DNA of 64,000 nt from assembly GCF_003259435.1 (NCBI RefSeq), contig NZ_QLMA01000007.1, positions 372,001-436,000 of the forward strand, given 5' to 3'. Below, piece after piece: positions 35,901 through 43,289 of the stretch. The notes under the pieces are model-generated. The model was not told the origin of the DNA. It worked only from the letters and a program-made list of their open reading frames with translations, and made no database searches. Source of the stretch: Chitinophaga dinghuensis (GTDB lineage Bacteria; Bacteroidota; Bacteroidia; Chitinophagales; Chitinophagaceae). Numbering within the stretch: position 1 is the stretch's first letter; the number at the start of each line of letters is the position of its first letter. The translations under genes were made by a program, and so were the position numbers.

Positions 35901-36110
35901 CGCCCGATTCTGATGACATCTATCGCTTTTGTGGCGGGATTGGTACCACTGATGTTTGCACAGGGGCCTTCTGCTGCGGGTAATCACGCTATCAGTATCA
36001 GTGCTGCCGGAGGAATGATCACCGGCGTTTTGCTGGGATTATTTATCATTCCGGTATTGTACGTAGTATTCCAATGGATGCAGGAGAAAGTTTCTGCGAA
36101 TAAAAAGTAA
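32985..36110 (+). CDS. RND efflux pump permease (HAE1 family)
   Basis: AcrB-type proton-driven drug pump of 1041 residues. It has 12 membrane spans in two halves, with large periplasmic loops after spans 1 and 7. Span 4 carries the proton-relay aspartates in GIVVDDAIVVVEAVHAKMD, and the second half has the typical LVGLLAKNAILIVEFALQAR. Substrate range cannot be read from the sequence. It is 45 bases after the adaptor gene and 3 bases before the channel gene. Confidence 0.96.
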   Translation: MLKNIITRPVLATVISVILVLLGLVSLQKLPVTQFPDIAPPTVYVSGAYPGGNAESVTRSVITPLEDAINGVENMDYITSTAGSDGSFSLRVVFRLGVNPDQAAVNVQNRVAQVNSLVPEEVVRAGITTSKQQNSTIMYFNLVSNDSTKYDELFLQNYAKINLITALKRIPGVGNVNLFGGKDYAMRIWLDPQKMAVNNLTPQDVHTAIANSSLEASPGKFGEQSNAPMQYVVKHKGKLKTPEEFEHIVLKSNTDGSLLRIRDVARVEFGSSFYDSNNKENGNQAVTMGIQQTAGSNANEIEIAVRQQLAQESKRFPKGVEVHVIQSVKERLDQSVKQVKSTLIEAFILVFIVVFLFLQDFRSTLIPAIAVPVAIIGTFFFLSLMGFTINILTLFALVLAIGIVVDDAIVVVEAVHAKMDKTGQDAKTATVNTMGEITSAIISITLVMSAVFLPIGFMDGPAGIFYKQFAFTLAVSILISAVNALTLSPALCALLLNNHGKGHTKSNETFKERFFTAFNTGFEQMTNRYVRAVKFLVSKKWWSLAGLTVVAVFSFWLMNKAPKEFIPSEDDSFLLYSLSLAPGTNLQHTTAVITRLDSALQKMPEVKSVTSVSGFNLISNSAGPSYAIGFIKLKAPKERGAIKNMDEVLAAMNARLQPLSEGELSMFRNPPVDGFGAVNGAELVLQDKQDHGINEFNTAAKEVIAKLNTLPEVGFAFTTFRSDFPQFELKIDEDKAQQLGTTVKDILYTLQLFYGGSQSSDFVRFGKFYRVYMQAAGEYRADEQSLSQVFVRGQSGNMIPLNTLVTLQRVYGPEVVERYNLFNSVTVNIFPKEGFSNSQAMAATEKLLEYDLPAGYGYEWSGLSKEEKKTGGQMLFIFGLCLLFTYLLLSAQYESYLLPLAVIFSIPTGIMGVFLATGLTGLTNSIYVQVGLIMLVGLLAKNAILIVEFALQARKDGMSLIRSAIAGARQRLRPILMTSIAFVAGLVPLMFAQGPSAAGNHAISISAAGGMITGVLLGLFIIPVLYVVFQWMQEKVSANKK

Positions 36111-36113
36111 GTC

Positions 36114-37517
36114 ATGAACATCACTAAAATATTATATGGGCTCTTGCTGGGAAGCATTTTTGCTTCATGTAAGGTAACGAAGGATTTCCAGCGGCCATCG
36201 GTAAACCTGCCGGAAAAGTTCAGGAATGCAGATACGTTGTTACGGGGAGACACGGTGCTGGTGGGCTACCGTGAGTTCTTTAAGAATGAAACGCTGTTAA
36301 GCCTTATAGATACGGCATTGGAGTACAACAGCGATGTATTGATTGCATTAAAGAATATAGACCTGGCCAGGGCAGGTTTCCGTCAGGTAAAGCTGAATTA
36401 TTGGCCAGAGCTGAAAGGGTCTCTGGATGCTACCCGCAATACCGCTTCCAGGAACAGTTTCAATGGCGCTATGGCCGAAGGGGCCGGCGCTACATTGGCT
36501 TACACCGATTTCACCGCTTCTTTAGGGATGAGTTGGGAGATCGATATCTGGGGTAAGATCAAGCGCCAGAAAGAAGAAGCCTTATCTGGTTATCTACAGC
36601 AGCAGGAAGTGAGGAAGGCAGTGCAATCGCGCGTCATTGCAGACGTTGCCGGCGGATACTACAATTTGTTATTGCTGGATCAGCAATTGAAGATTGCGGA
36701 TAGGAGCCGCGCTCTCGCAGATAGTACCGTACAAATCATGCAGGTACAGTTTCGTGTAGGAGAGGCCAATGCTTTAGGTATTCATCAGGCGCAGGCACAG
36801 TTGGAACAGGTAAAGCAATTGAGTTCCAGGATACGCCAGGATATTACCTTACAGGAGAATGCGCTGCGTTTACTCTGTGGCGTGTATGCGGATACGGTAG
36901 TACGTAAACTAGCGACAGGAGAGGAATTGCTGGTACAAACAGATCAGTATGAGGTAGCCATTCTGGCTGGAAGGCCCGATGTATATGCCTCGGAGCTGGA
37001 AGTACGAGCGGCAAACGCGCGGGTAGGCGTCTCCCTGACGAATTTATACCCAGCACTAACCCTCACGGCTACTGGCGGATTGAATGCGTTGAAAGCGTCC
37101 GATTGGTTTAGTGTACCGGCTTCCCTGTTTTCGAATGTGGCAGGGGGATTGGTACAACCTATATTTTATAAAGGCAGATTGAAGCTCCAGTATGAACAGG
37201 CAAAAATTGAAAGAGACAAGGCAGTTATCAGCTTCAGACAGACCGTTCTGAATGCTTACAAAGAAGTGGCAGACGCGAATGTAAAGGCACGGGAACTGGG
37301 GCTTCAGCTGCATTATGCAGTAAACAGAGAACAGGAGTTACAACAGGCAGTAGGCGCTGCCGGTATCCTTTTTAAAAACGGAGAGGCGAACTATCTGGAC
37401 ATTATCACTGCCGAGAGTAATTACCTACAAGCCGGACTGGATGCGGCACAGCTGCGAAATGATCAGTTACAGAACCGTATTGCTTTATTCCGGGCCATTG
37501 GTGGTGGGATGAAATAA
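36114..37517 (+). CDS. TolC-like outer-membrane efflux channel lipoprotein (NodT family)
   Basis: Outer-membrane factor of 467 residues that completes the RND tripartite pump. Lipobox is GSIFASC. Two OEP repeats are present: helices with DTALEYNSDVLIALKNIDLA and WEIDIWGKIKRQKEEAL in the first, and YPALTLTATGG, then IERDKAVISFRQTVLNAYKE in the second. Three bases separate it from the pump gene. Its 3' end overlaps the -33 element of the promoter for the following sensor gene. Confidence 0.95.
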   Translation: MNITKILYGLLLGSIFASCKVTKDFQRPSVNLPEKFRNADTLLRGDTVLVGYREFFKNETLLSLIDTALEYNSDVLIALKNIDLARAGFRQVKLNYWPELKGSLDATRNTASRNSFNGAMAEGAGATLAYTDFTASLGMSWEIDIWGKIKRQKEEALSGYLQQQEVRKAVQSRVIADVAGGYYNLLLLDQQLKIADRSRALADSTVQIMQVQFRVGEANALGIHQAQAQLEQVKQLSSRIRQDITLQENALRLLCGVYADTVVRKLATGEELLVQTDQYEVAILAGRPDVYASELEVRAANARVGVSLTNLYPALTLTATGGLNALKASDWFSVPASLFSNVAGGLVQPIFYKGRLKLQYEQAKIERDKAVISFRQTVLNAYKEVADANVKARELGLQLHYAVNREQELQQAVGAAGILFKNGEANYLDIITAESNYLQAGLDAAQLRNDQLQNRIALFRAIGGGMK

Positions 37518-37527
37518 AATATATTTG
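37498..37527 (+). promoter_or_regulatory. Promoter of the first LytS/LytTR pair
   Basis: TTG (37498-37500), 19-base spacer, TATATTTG (37520-37527): an exact Bacteroidota promoter match. It starts inside the last codons of the channel gene and would let the sensor-regulator pair be expressed apart from the pump. Confidence 0.75.
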
Positions 37528-37545
37528 TTAGGAAACTTGCAGGAT

Positions 37546-38628
37546 ATGCTGGACAGTAAAAGAACAAAGATATACTATAAGGTGTTTCTCATATTCGTAG
37601 TGTATGTGTTGGTAGATCTGCTGACATATGCGCTCAACCCGAATAGCGTAGCCTGGAAAGACTACTGGACGCAGCCTGCATGGGATATCTTTGAGCGTGT
37701 AGCCACCGGATTTGCCCAGTCATGGGCCATTATTGAAGGCAGTACCTGGATAGCAAAGGTATTGGACAAATACATTGGCTGGTCGGGATTTCCGACCTTA
37801 CGTTACCTGATCCAGATTGTGTTGGTGGTCATCTTTGCTGGCATCACCATGTTTGCAATAGATTTGTATTATGTGTTGATGTATGGTAATGAGAAACTGA
37901 CCGCAGAACAGGATCTGCACTTGTGGCAATATTTCGTGGTGAGTATCATCGTGTCCATATTTGTGAGTACTGTCAGTACCGGATATGGTTTCCTGCGGCA
38001 CTGGCAGGCGTCCATTATGGAGGCTACGCAACTGAAGGTGGAAGCAATGGAGTTGAAGGAAACCGCTATGCAGGCAGAGTTACAATCGCTCAAACTACAA
38101 CTGGACCCACATTTCATGTTCAATAACTTCAGTACGCTCTCGGATCTTATACATGTGGCGCCGAAAGAGGCTTCTCTTTTCCTGGATAATTTGTCGCGCG
38201 TATACCGTTATATGGTGTTGAATCTGAAGAAAGACCTGGTGCCGTTGAAAGATGAACTCCAGTTGTTGTCGGCTTTTTCTTACCTGATAGATATTCGACA
38301 TGGAAAGAATGTACAGATACAGATGGATATTCCGGAAGCGTTTCAGCAGCTGCATATTCCGCCGATATCGTTGCAGTTACTGGTGGAGAATGCCATCAAA
38401 CATAACAGGGCGACCAGTGCATCACCGTTAAGGATAAACATTTCGGTGGATGCCAGTCGTTCATCTGTTGTGGTGGTGAATAATATGCAGCCTATTCCTT
38501 ATCCCCTTGAAAGTTCTAAACTGGGATTAGAGAATATCCGTAACCGTTATAGGTTGTTATCAGACAGATTGCCGGAGATTTTTCATAATGACGAGATCTT
38601 CAAAGTGACATTGCCTTTATTAAACTGA
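37546..38628 (+). CDS. LytS-type sensor histidine kinase
   Basis: Membrane histidine kinase of 360 residues. The ATG at 37546 (MLDSKRTKIYYKVF) is chosen; a TTG 21 bases upstream falls in the promoter. Four hydrophobic spans fill the first 155 residues. The His_kinase domain follows, with phosphoacceptor region LKLQLDPHFMFNNFSTLSDL and an ATPase domain (LQLLVENAIKHN; LGLENIRNRY). It is followed 8 bases later by its LytTR partner. The position behind an RND pump suggests it regulates that pump or responds to the same stress. Confidence 0.93.
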   Translation: MLDSKRTKIYYKVFLIFVVYVLVDLLTYALNPNSVAWKDYWTQPAWDIFERVATGFAQSWAIIEGSTWIAKVLDKYIGWSGFPTLRYLIQIVLVVIFAGITMFAIDLYYVLMYGNEKLTAEQDLHLWQYFVVSIIVSIFVSTVSTGYGFLRHWQASIMEATQLKVEAMELKETAMQAELQSLKLQLDPHFMFNNFSTLSDLIHVAPKEASLFLDNLSRVYRYMVLNLKKDLVPLKDELQLLSAFSYLIDIRHGKNVQIQMDIPEAFQQLHIPPISLQLLVENAIKHNRATSASPLRINISVDASRSSVVVVNNMQPIPYPLESSKLGLENIRNRYRLLSDRLPEIFHNDEIFKVTLPLLN

Positions 38629-38636
38629 AATTGGAC

Positions 38637-39395
38637 ATGAGAATACTCATCATAGAAGACGAAAAGCATAATGCCGCCCGGTTACAGCGCATTATAGGAG
38701 ATATATCCGCAGATCATGAAGTGCTGGGTATATTGGAAAGTGTGGAAGATGCGGTGGAATGGTTTTCATTACATCCTGCGCCAGATGTAGCATTGATGGA
38801 TATCCGATTGACAGATGGATTAAGTTTTGATATTTTTAAGGAGACGACAGTCGCTTGTCCGGTCATCTTCACTACAGCATACGATGAGTATGCGGTACGC
38901 GCCTTCAAAGTAAACAGTGTGGACTATCTCCTGAAGCCTATTCAGGAGGAAGACCTGCAACAGGCGCTGGACCGGATTACGCCGGTACACAGATCCCAGG
39001 AGCCACTGGCAGATATTGAGCAATTGATTCAATTGATGCAACCGCAAACCAAAGCTTACCGCAAACGTTTTTTATTGCCTGTTTATGATGGATTTAAAAC
39101 CATCCAGGTAGAAGATATCTGCTTTGCATATTCTGAATTGAAAGCCACCAAACTGGTGCTGGGAAATGAAGAGGAAGAAATAGTTACCTATTCCCTGGAT
39201 GAGTTGGAAGAGGATTTAGATCCGGAATATTTCTTCAGAGCAAACAGACAGTTTCTTATTCATGTGAATGCCATTTCAAAGATACATAACAGTTTTAATG
39301 GAAAATTAAAGGTAGAGCTGAAGCATCATCCGGAAAAGGAAGTACTTATCAGCAAGGATAAGGCGGCAAGATTCAAACAGTGGCTGGACAAATAG
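38637..39395 (+). CDS. LytTR family response regulator
   Basis: Response regulator of 252 residues from the ATG at 38637. Receiver domain: MRILIIEDEKHNAAR, phosphoacceptor in PDVALMDIRLTDGLSF, and the switch region FTTAYDEYAVRAFKVNSVDY with LLKPI. The LytTR DNA-binding domain covers about residues 145-250 (FLLPVYDGFKTIQVEDICFA; FFRANRQFLIHVNAI). It is the partner of the sensor kinase directly upstream. Confidence 0.95.
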   Translation: MRILIIEDEKHNAARLQRIIGDISADHEVLGILESVEDAVEWFSLHPAPDVALMDIRLTDGLSFDIFKETTVACPVIFTTAYDEYAVRAFKVNSVDYLLKPIQEEDLQQALDRITPVHRSQEPLADIEQLIQLMQPQTKAYRKRFLLPVYDGFKTIQVEDICFAYSELKATKLVLGNEEEEIVTYSLDELEEDLDPEYFFRANRQFLIHVNAISKIHNSFNGKLKVELKHHPEKEVLISKDKAARFKQWLDK

Positions 39396-39441
39396 CAGCG
39401 GTATTTCATAGCGTTTTTGCGGTAATTAAAAACCATGTACT

Positions 39442-40410
39442 ATGATTTATGTAGAAAGCGAATTCGCACCGTTGAAAAAAGTGGTACTGGCACAATCAGA
39501 GTTTGGTTTTCCTGAAGTGCCCAGGCCCGACGATCTGAAGTTCCTGGCGCCGGAAGCGGTACAGGAAAGTTATGAGCATAAAGGCAAGGATTTTAGTGTA
39601 GCCTTTCCCGATAGGCAGGCGGAGTGGGAACTGGAGCGGGAAACCTTTCGGAAAGTGTTGGAAAAATATGGCGTGGAAATATTGCGCCCCCGGATGTTGA
39701 CTACCGCCGAAAAGCAGTATGCTGGCCCTGATGGCTATGCAAACTTCTTCGCCAGGGACCCGTTTTTTACGATTGGTAATATGGTGATTGAGGGTTCTAT
39801 GCGCTTTTTACATCGCAGGAATGAGATACTGCCTGTCAGAGAGGTGATGTTGAAGGAAGTATATCCTGCGGAGTGTACCTATGTGGCTGCACCCAGGCCG
39901 GAAATCGCCGCTCCGGATGATATTACATTAGGTCCGGGCCCTTTTATTGAAGGAGGGGATGTGTTGGTATTGGGCAAACATATTTTTGTAGGGCAGTCGG
40001 GCCTCGCATCCAATGCGTTGGGCGCCCGCTGGCTGGAGAAGTACTTGACCCCATATGGCTACACCCTGGAAGTAGTGCGTTTACAGCCGGATATCCTGCA
40101 TTTGGATTGTGCCCTGGGGCTGATAAAAGATGGGTTGATGGTGGTTTGTGAAGCGGCGTTTATAGATGGTATTCCGCAGCGTTTGCGCGATTGGCAGCGC
40201 ATAGATGTGACCTATGCGGAAACCTCCAATCTGGCCACCAATGGACTGCCTTTGAGTCCGCAGGTATATGTTACCGATCCGGCGTTTAGCCATATAGGTG
40301 AGCGTGTGGCGGAGCATGGCATACAGGTGGAGTATGTAGATTTTCAGATCAGTCGTAGTTTTGGCGGTTCTTTCCGTTGCAGTACGCAACCATTTCTGCG
40401 GAAAAGCTAA
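39442..40410 (+). CDS. Amidinotransferase/arginine deiminase-fold enzyme
   Basis: Pentein-fold enzyme of 322 residues acting on a guanidino compound. Active-site elements are the acidic loop PFIEGGDVLVLG, His220 in ILHLDCAL and the nucleophile Cys313 in FRCSTQP near the C-terminus. Related enzymes are glycine amidinotransferase, dimethylargininase and arginine deiminase; the sequence alone does not decide between them. It seems monocistronic and ends at a perfect terminator. A guanidinium-type SMR pump lies 8 kb away, which is suggestive but not evidence of a link. Confidence 0.85.
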   Translation: MIYVESEFAPLKKVVLAQSEFGFPEVPRPDDLKFLAPEAVQESYEHKGKDFSVAFPDRQAEWELERETFRKVLEKYGVEILRPRMLTTAEKQYAGPDGYANFFARDPFFTIGNMVIEGSMRFLHRRNEILPVREVMLKEVYPAECTYVAAPRPEIAAPDDITLGPGPFIEGGDVLVLGKHIFVGQSGLASNALGARWLEKYLTPYGYTLEVVRLQPDILHLDCALGLIKDGLMVVCEAAFIDGIPQRLRDWQRIDVTYAETSNLATNGLPLSPQVYVTDPAFSHIGERVAEHGIQVEYVDFQISRSFGGSFRCSTQPFLRKS

Positions 40411-40428
40411 GTAGCTAATCATAAAAGT

Positions 40429-40462
40429 AAAGCAGGCAGACGAATGTTCGTCTGCCTGCTTT
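40429..40462. terminator. Bidirectional terminator
   Basis: Perfect 16-base stem (AAAGCAGGCAGACGAA / TTCGTCTGCCTGCTTT) with a 2-base loop and T-run, between the amidinotransferase gene and the convergent type IX operon. Confidence 0.92.
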
Positions 40463-40477
40463 TTTATTTTCTTATCA

Positions 40478-42229
40478 TCACCAGTGGATGATACATTCCA
40501 CTCTTCTGTTCAATTCTCTTGCGGCAGGATTATCTTTTCCTTTGCTGGTGGTTTCAGTGGCTACCAGTTTGGTTTTGCCAAATGATTGGGTGGTGATTCT
40601 GGTAGCATCAATACCTTTTGTTGCGATAAGATATTGGGTACATGCTTTGGCACGGATATCTGCCAGATGACTGTTGTAATCATTGGTTCCTTTGCCGTCT
40701 GTATGGCCGGTGATGGATATTTTCATGCCTGCATTTTCCTGGAGCATGGCGGCGAGAATATCCAGTTTAGCCTTAGCATCCGGACGTAATACTGATTTAT
40801 CGAAATCGAAATATACATACAGCGAAGAATCCTGTTTCACCGGAAGTATTACCGGCGCTGGTGGCGGAGCTTCCACCACTGTCGGCACTGGGGGTTGCTT
40901 TATTTCCGGCGGCGTAGAAATTGAGAATAATCCGAGGCAGCAATCTGCATCCCTGTCGGAGCTCAGCCATGCCTGTTGTAATAATGGCAGCCCTTCTGTG
41001 CTGGTGAAGAACAGGTCGTCTTTTACAGAATTGACAGGAGCGCCCATATTCTCCGGCGTTTCCCAATTCCGGAAATCGCCTTTGCTCTTATAGAGGTCCA
41101 TTCCGCCCATTCCTACGCGACCATTGGACGCAAATACCAGTTGTTTGTCGGAACTCAGGTAGAAAGGAGATAGCTCATTTCCATTGGTGTTGACAGCCTG
41201 GCCGAGATTTTCCGATTTGCCGGGATAGCCGTTGGCATCCAGTTGCGTCATCCAGATATCGAATCCGCCCTGGCCGCCTGGTTTATCCGAGGCGAAGAGC
41301 AGTACTTTTCCGTCGGCAGTTACAAAAGGATGCATGGCGTTGTAGCCCTCTTCATTAATGGTGTTGGCCAGTTTCTCTGGTTGCGACCATTTATTATCCT
41401 GTAATATGCTGCGGTAAATAGCTGCGGAGAGTTTACCCTGGTGGTTGAACCAGCGGGTGAAAAAGAGGATACGACCGTCGGGAGAGAAGGCAGCAGTACC
41501 GTCGTTCATAGCAGGCGTGGACACCAGCGGTAACAGCCTGATATCTGATAAACTATTTTCGTTTAGTCGTGCCTGATATACCCGGTTTACAAAAGGCGCT
41601 TCCAGGATGGCGGAGGTGATACTTACGTTATTACTTGTACCTATGCGACTGAGTGCCCATGCGCCGGTGAGCACGGTGTCGGGTATACTAATGGCTTTTA
41701 CTTTGGAAGGAGTAAGAGCAGATAGTTGCTGACGGGCAAAACGGATGTTATTTAATTCCTGATTGGCGGCGAGGTGAATACTATCTTGCTGCGTATGTCC
41801 TTTCAGGAAAGTGAGCAATGCTTTTTCGGCGGCGTCCAGTTGGGAATTGGCTCGTAGCGCCACTCCATAGTTGAATTGCAACAGGGGGGCTTTTACATCC
41901 AGCGCAACAGCTTGTTCATACCAGCAGATCGCTGATTTGTAATGGTAGCTTAGGCGGTAGCTTTCTGCCAGTTTCCAGGTAACGTTGCCGCCGTTTGCTA
42001 TGGTAGGTTTGGACTTCCTGATTTTGGAAGCGGCAAAGGGTGCGATGCGGGCATCTTTGCTGTTTTTATTTCCAAGTAGGAAATTTTCGTATAGTCGTGC
42101 TGCAGCGTAATATTCTTTCTGCTGGTACAGTTCATCTGCGCGTCGGAGCAGATCTGTAGCAGATTGTGCTCTGGCCGACATTTGCATGAGGGCCAGCGCA
42201 ATATAGGCAGGTATATATTTTTTTTTCAT
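40478..42229 (-). CDS. OmpA family protein with TPR and PD40 domains (PorE-like)
   Basis: Envelope protein of 583 residues. Signal peptide ends near ARAQ. A TPR-like region (about 25-165, RRADELYQQKEYYAAARLYE) is followed by a WD40/PD40 propeller (AAFSPDGRILFFTR; VTADGKVLLFASDKPGGQGG; YLSSDKQLVFASNGRVGMGG) and a C-terminal OmpA peptidoglycan-binding domain (SLYVYFDFDKSVLRPDAKAK; ISITGHTDGKGTNDYN). This layout matches proteins that anchor type IX secretion or adhesins to peptidoglycan. It is last in the operon, 35 bases after the PorP/SprF gene. Confidence 0.9.
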   Translation of the reverse strand: MKKKYIPAYIALALMQMSARAQSATDLLRRADELYQQKEYYAAARLYENFLLGNKNSKDARIAPFAASKIRKSKPTIANGGNVTWKLAESYRLSYHYKSAICWYEQAVALDVKAPLLQFNYGVALRANSQLDAAEKALLTFLKGHTQQDSIHLAANQELNNIRFARQQLSALTPSKVKAISIPDTVLTGAWALSRIGTSNNVSITSAILEAPFVNRVYQARLNENSLSDIRLLPLVSTPAMNDGTAAFSPDGRILFFTRWFNHQGKLSAAIYRSILQDNKWSQPEKLANTINEEGYNAMHPFVTADGKVLLFASDKPGGQGGFDIWMTQLDANGYPGKSENLGQAVNTNGNELSPFYLSSDKQLVFASNGRVGMGGMDLYKSKGDFRNWETPENMGAPVNSVKDDLFFTSTEGLPLLQQAWLSSDRDADCCLGLFSISTPPEIKQPPVPTVVEAPPPAPVILPVKQDSSLYVYFDFDKSVLRPDAKAKLDILAAMLQENAGMKISITGHTDGKGTNDYNSHLADIRAKACTQYLIATKGIDATRITTQSFGKTKLVATETTSKGKDNPAARELNRRVECIIHW

Positions 42230-42264
42230 TTTCGTGTAACGAGGTAAGGATTATCTGAAATGGA

Positions 42265-43287
42265 TTAGAATCGGGGGCATTTGAAGTAGTCAGTACGGAT
42301 ACTGTTACGTCTTTTACCAACGAAAGAGATAGATAATTCGAAGCTGTTTACACTATTGCTGTTGGCGATTTTACCTAGCTGAGAAACGTTCGCATCGTAG
42401 CTCAGTCCAATGGTCATGCCTTTAAAATATACGCCGGCAAAAGGAACGAGGGCATCATTCATGCGCCAGTTGGCGCCCAGCATGAAGTCGGTAGTTTCGT
42501 TTGCCATCAGTTGGAAGTAAGCGCCCAGCATTTTTTCCTGTGCATTTCCCTGGATGGAGTATTTCGCATTTGGGACGAACAGCACGGTTTCATTCAGGTG
42601 AATACGTGCGCCTAAATGAGCGCTGTAATGCACTGGCATCGCCGATTTATTGCCATCTTTCAGGAATGGATCTTTGGGTTGGGTCAGGTGAAATGCTGAC
42701 ACGCCTCCGAAGAGTGCGGCATTTTTTTCCGGGTCCATATCGTAGTATGCGATACCAAATCCAGCGTCGAAGACGCTGGAAGTAGTTTTTTCGAATCTTT
42801 CGCCGGAAGGCATGCCTGCATTATAGCCGGTACCGGGCATCCATTGTTCGCCAAACTGGAACTTGTAAGGATCGAATCTGCGACTCAGCAGACCGCCCTG
42901 GAAGCCGAAAGACAGGCATTGCAGTTTATCGGGGCCAAATTTCACACCGGTATAAGCGATGGAGAAATAGCCATTTGTATAATTGTATCCGCCGTTGCCA
43001 GCTTTCTGATTGTACAGATTCACGCCTACATTGATATTGCGATTGGTCGCCATGTCGGCAGAGATACCAACAGTAGAATAGGGACTGGTTACAGTGCCCC
43101 ATTGGCTTCTATAGATAGCGCTTACGCGGTAATCGCCGTCCATGGCGCCCGTGAGCGCTGGGTTCAGGCCCATCGGGTAAATGTAATACTGAGAAAAATG
43201 GGGGTCTACCTGCGCGGCGCTTTTCTGTACGGAGAATACCGTTGCAGTAAGACCCAGTATGAGTGAGAAAAATTTATTGTGATTCAT
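42265..43287 (-). CDS. Type IX secretion membrane protein, PorP/SprF family
   Basis: Outer-membrane beta-barrel of 340 residues. Signal peptide ends near KSAAQ. The family signature is at the N-terminus of the mature protein: VDPHFSQYYIYPMGLNPALT, then YRSQWGTV. Members bind type B C-terminal domains of type IX cargo and deliver or tether them at the surface, as SprF does for SprB. It starts two bases after the giant adhesin stop, which strongly suggests that the adhesin is its cargo. Confidence 0.93.
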   Translation of the reverse strand: MNHNKFFSLILGLTATVFSVQKSAAQVDPHFSQYYIYPMGLNPALTGAMDGDYRVSAIYRSQWGTVTSPYSTVGISADMATNRNINVGVNLYNQKAGNGGYNYTNGYFSIAYTGVKFGPDKLQCLSFGFQGGLLSRRFDPYKFQFGEQWMPGTGYNAGMPSGERFEKTTSSVFDAGFGIAYYDMDPEKNAALFGGVSAFHLTQPKDPFLKDGNKSAMPVHYSAHLGARIHLNETVLFVPNAKYSIQGNAQEKMLGAYFQLMANETTDFMLGANWRMNDALVPFAGVYFKGMTIGLSYDANVSQLGKIANSNSVNSFELSISFVGKRRNSIRTDYFKCPRF

Positions 43288-43289
43288 GT

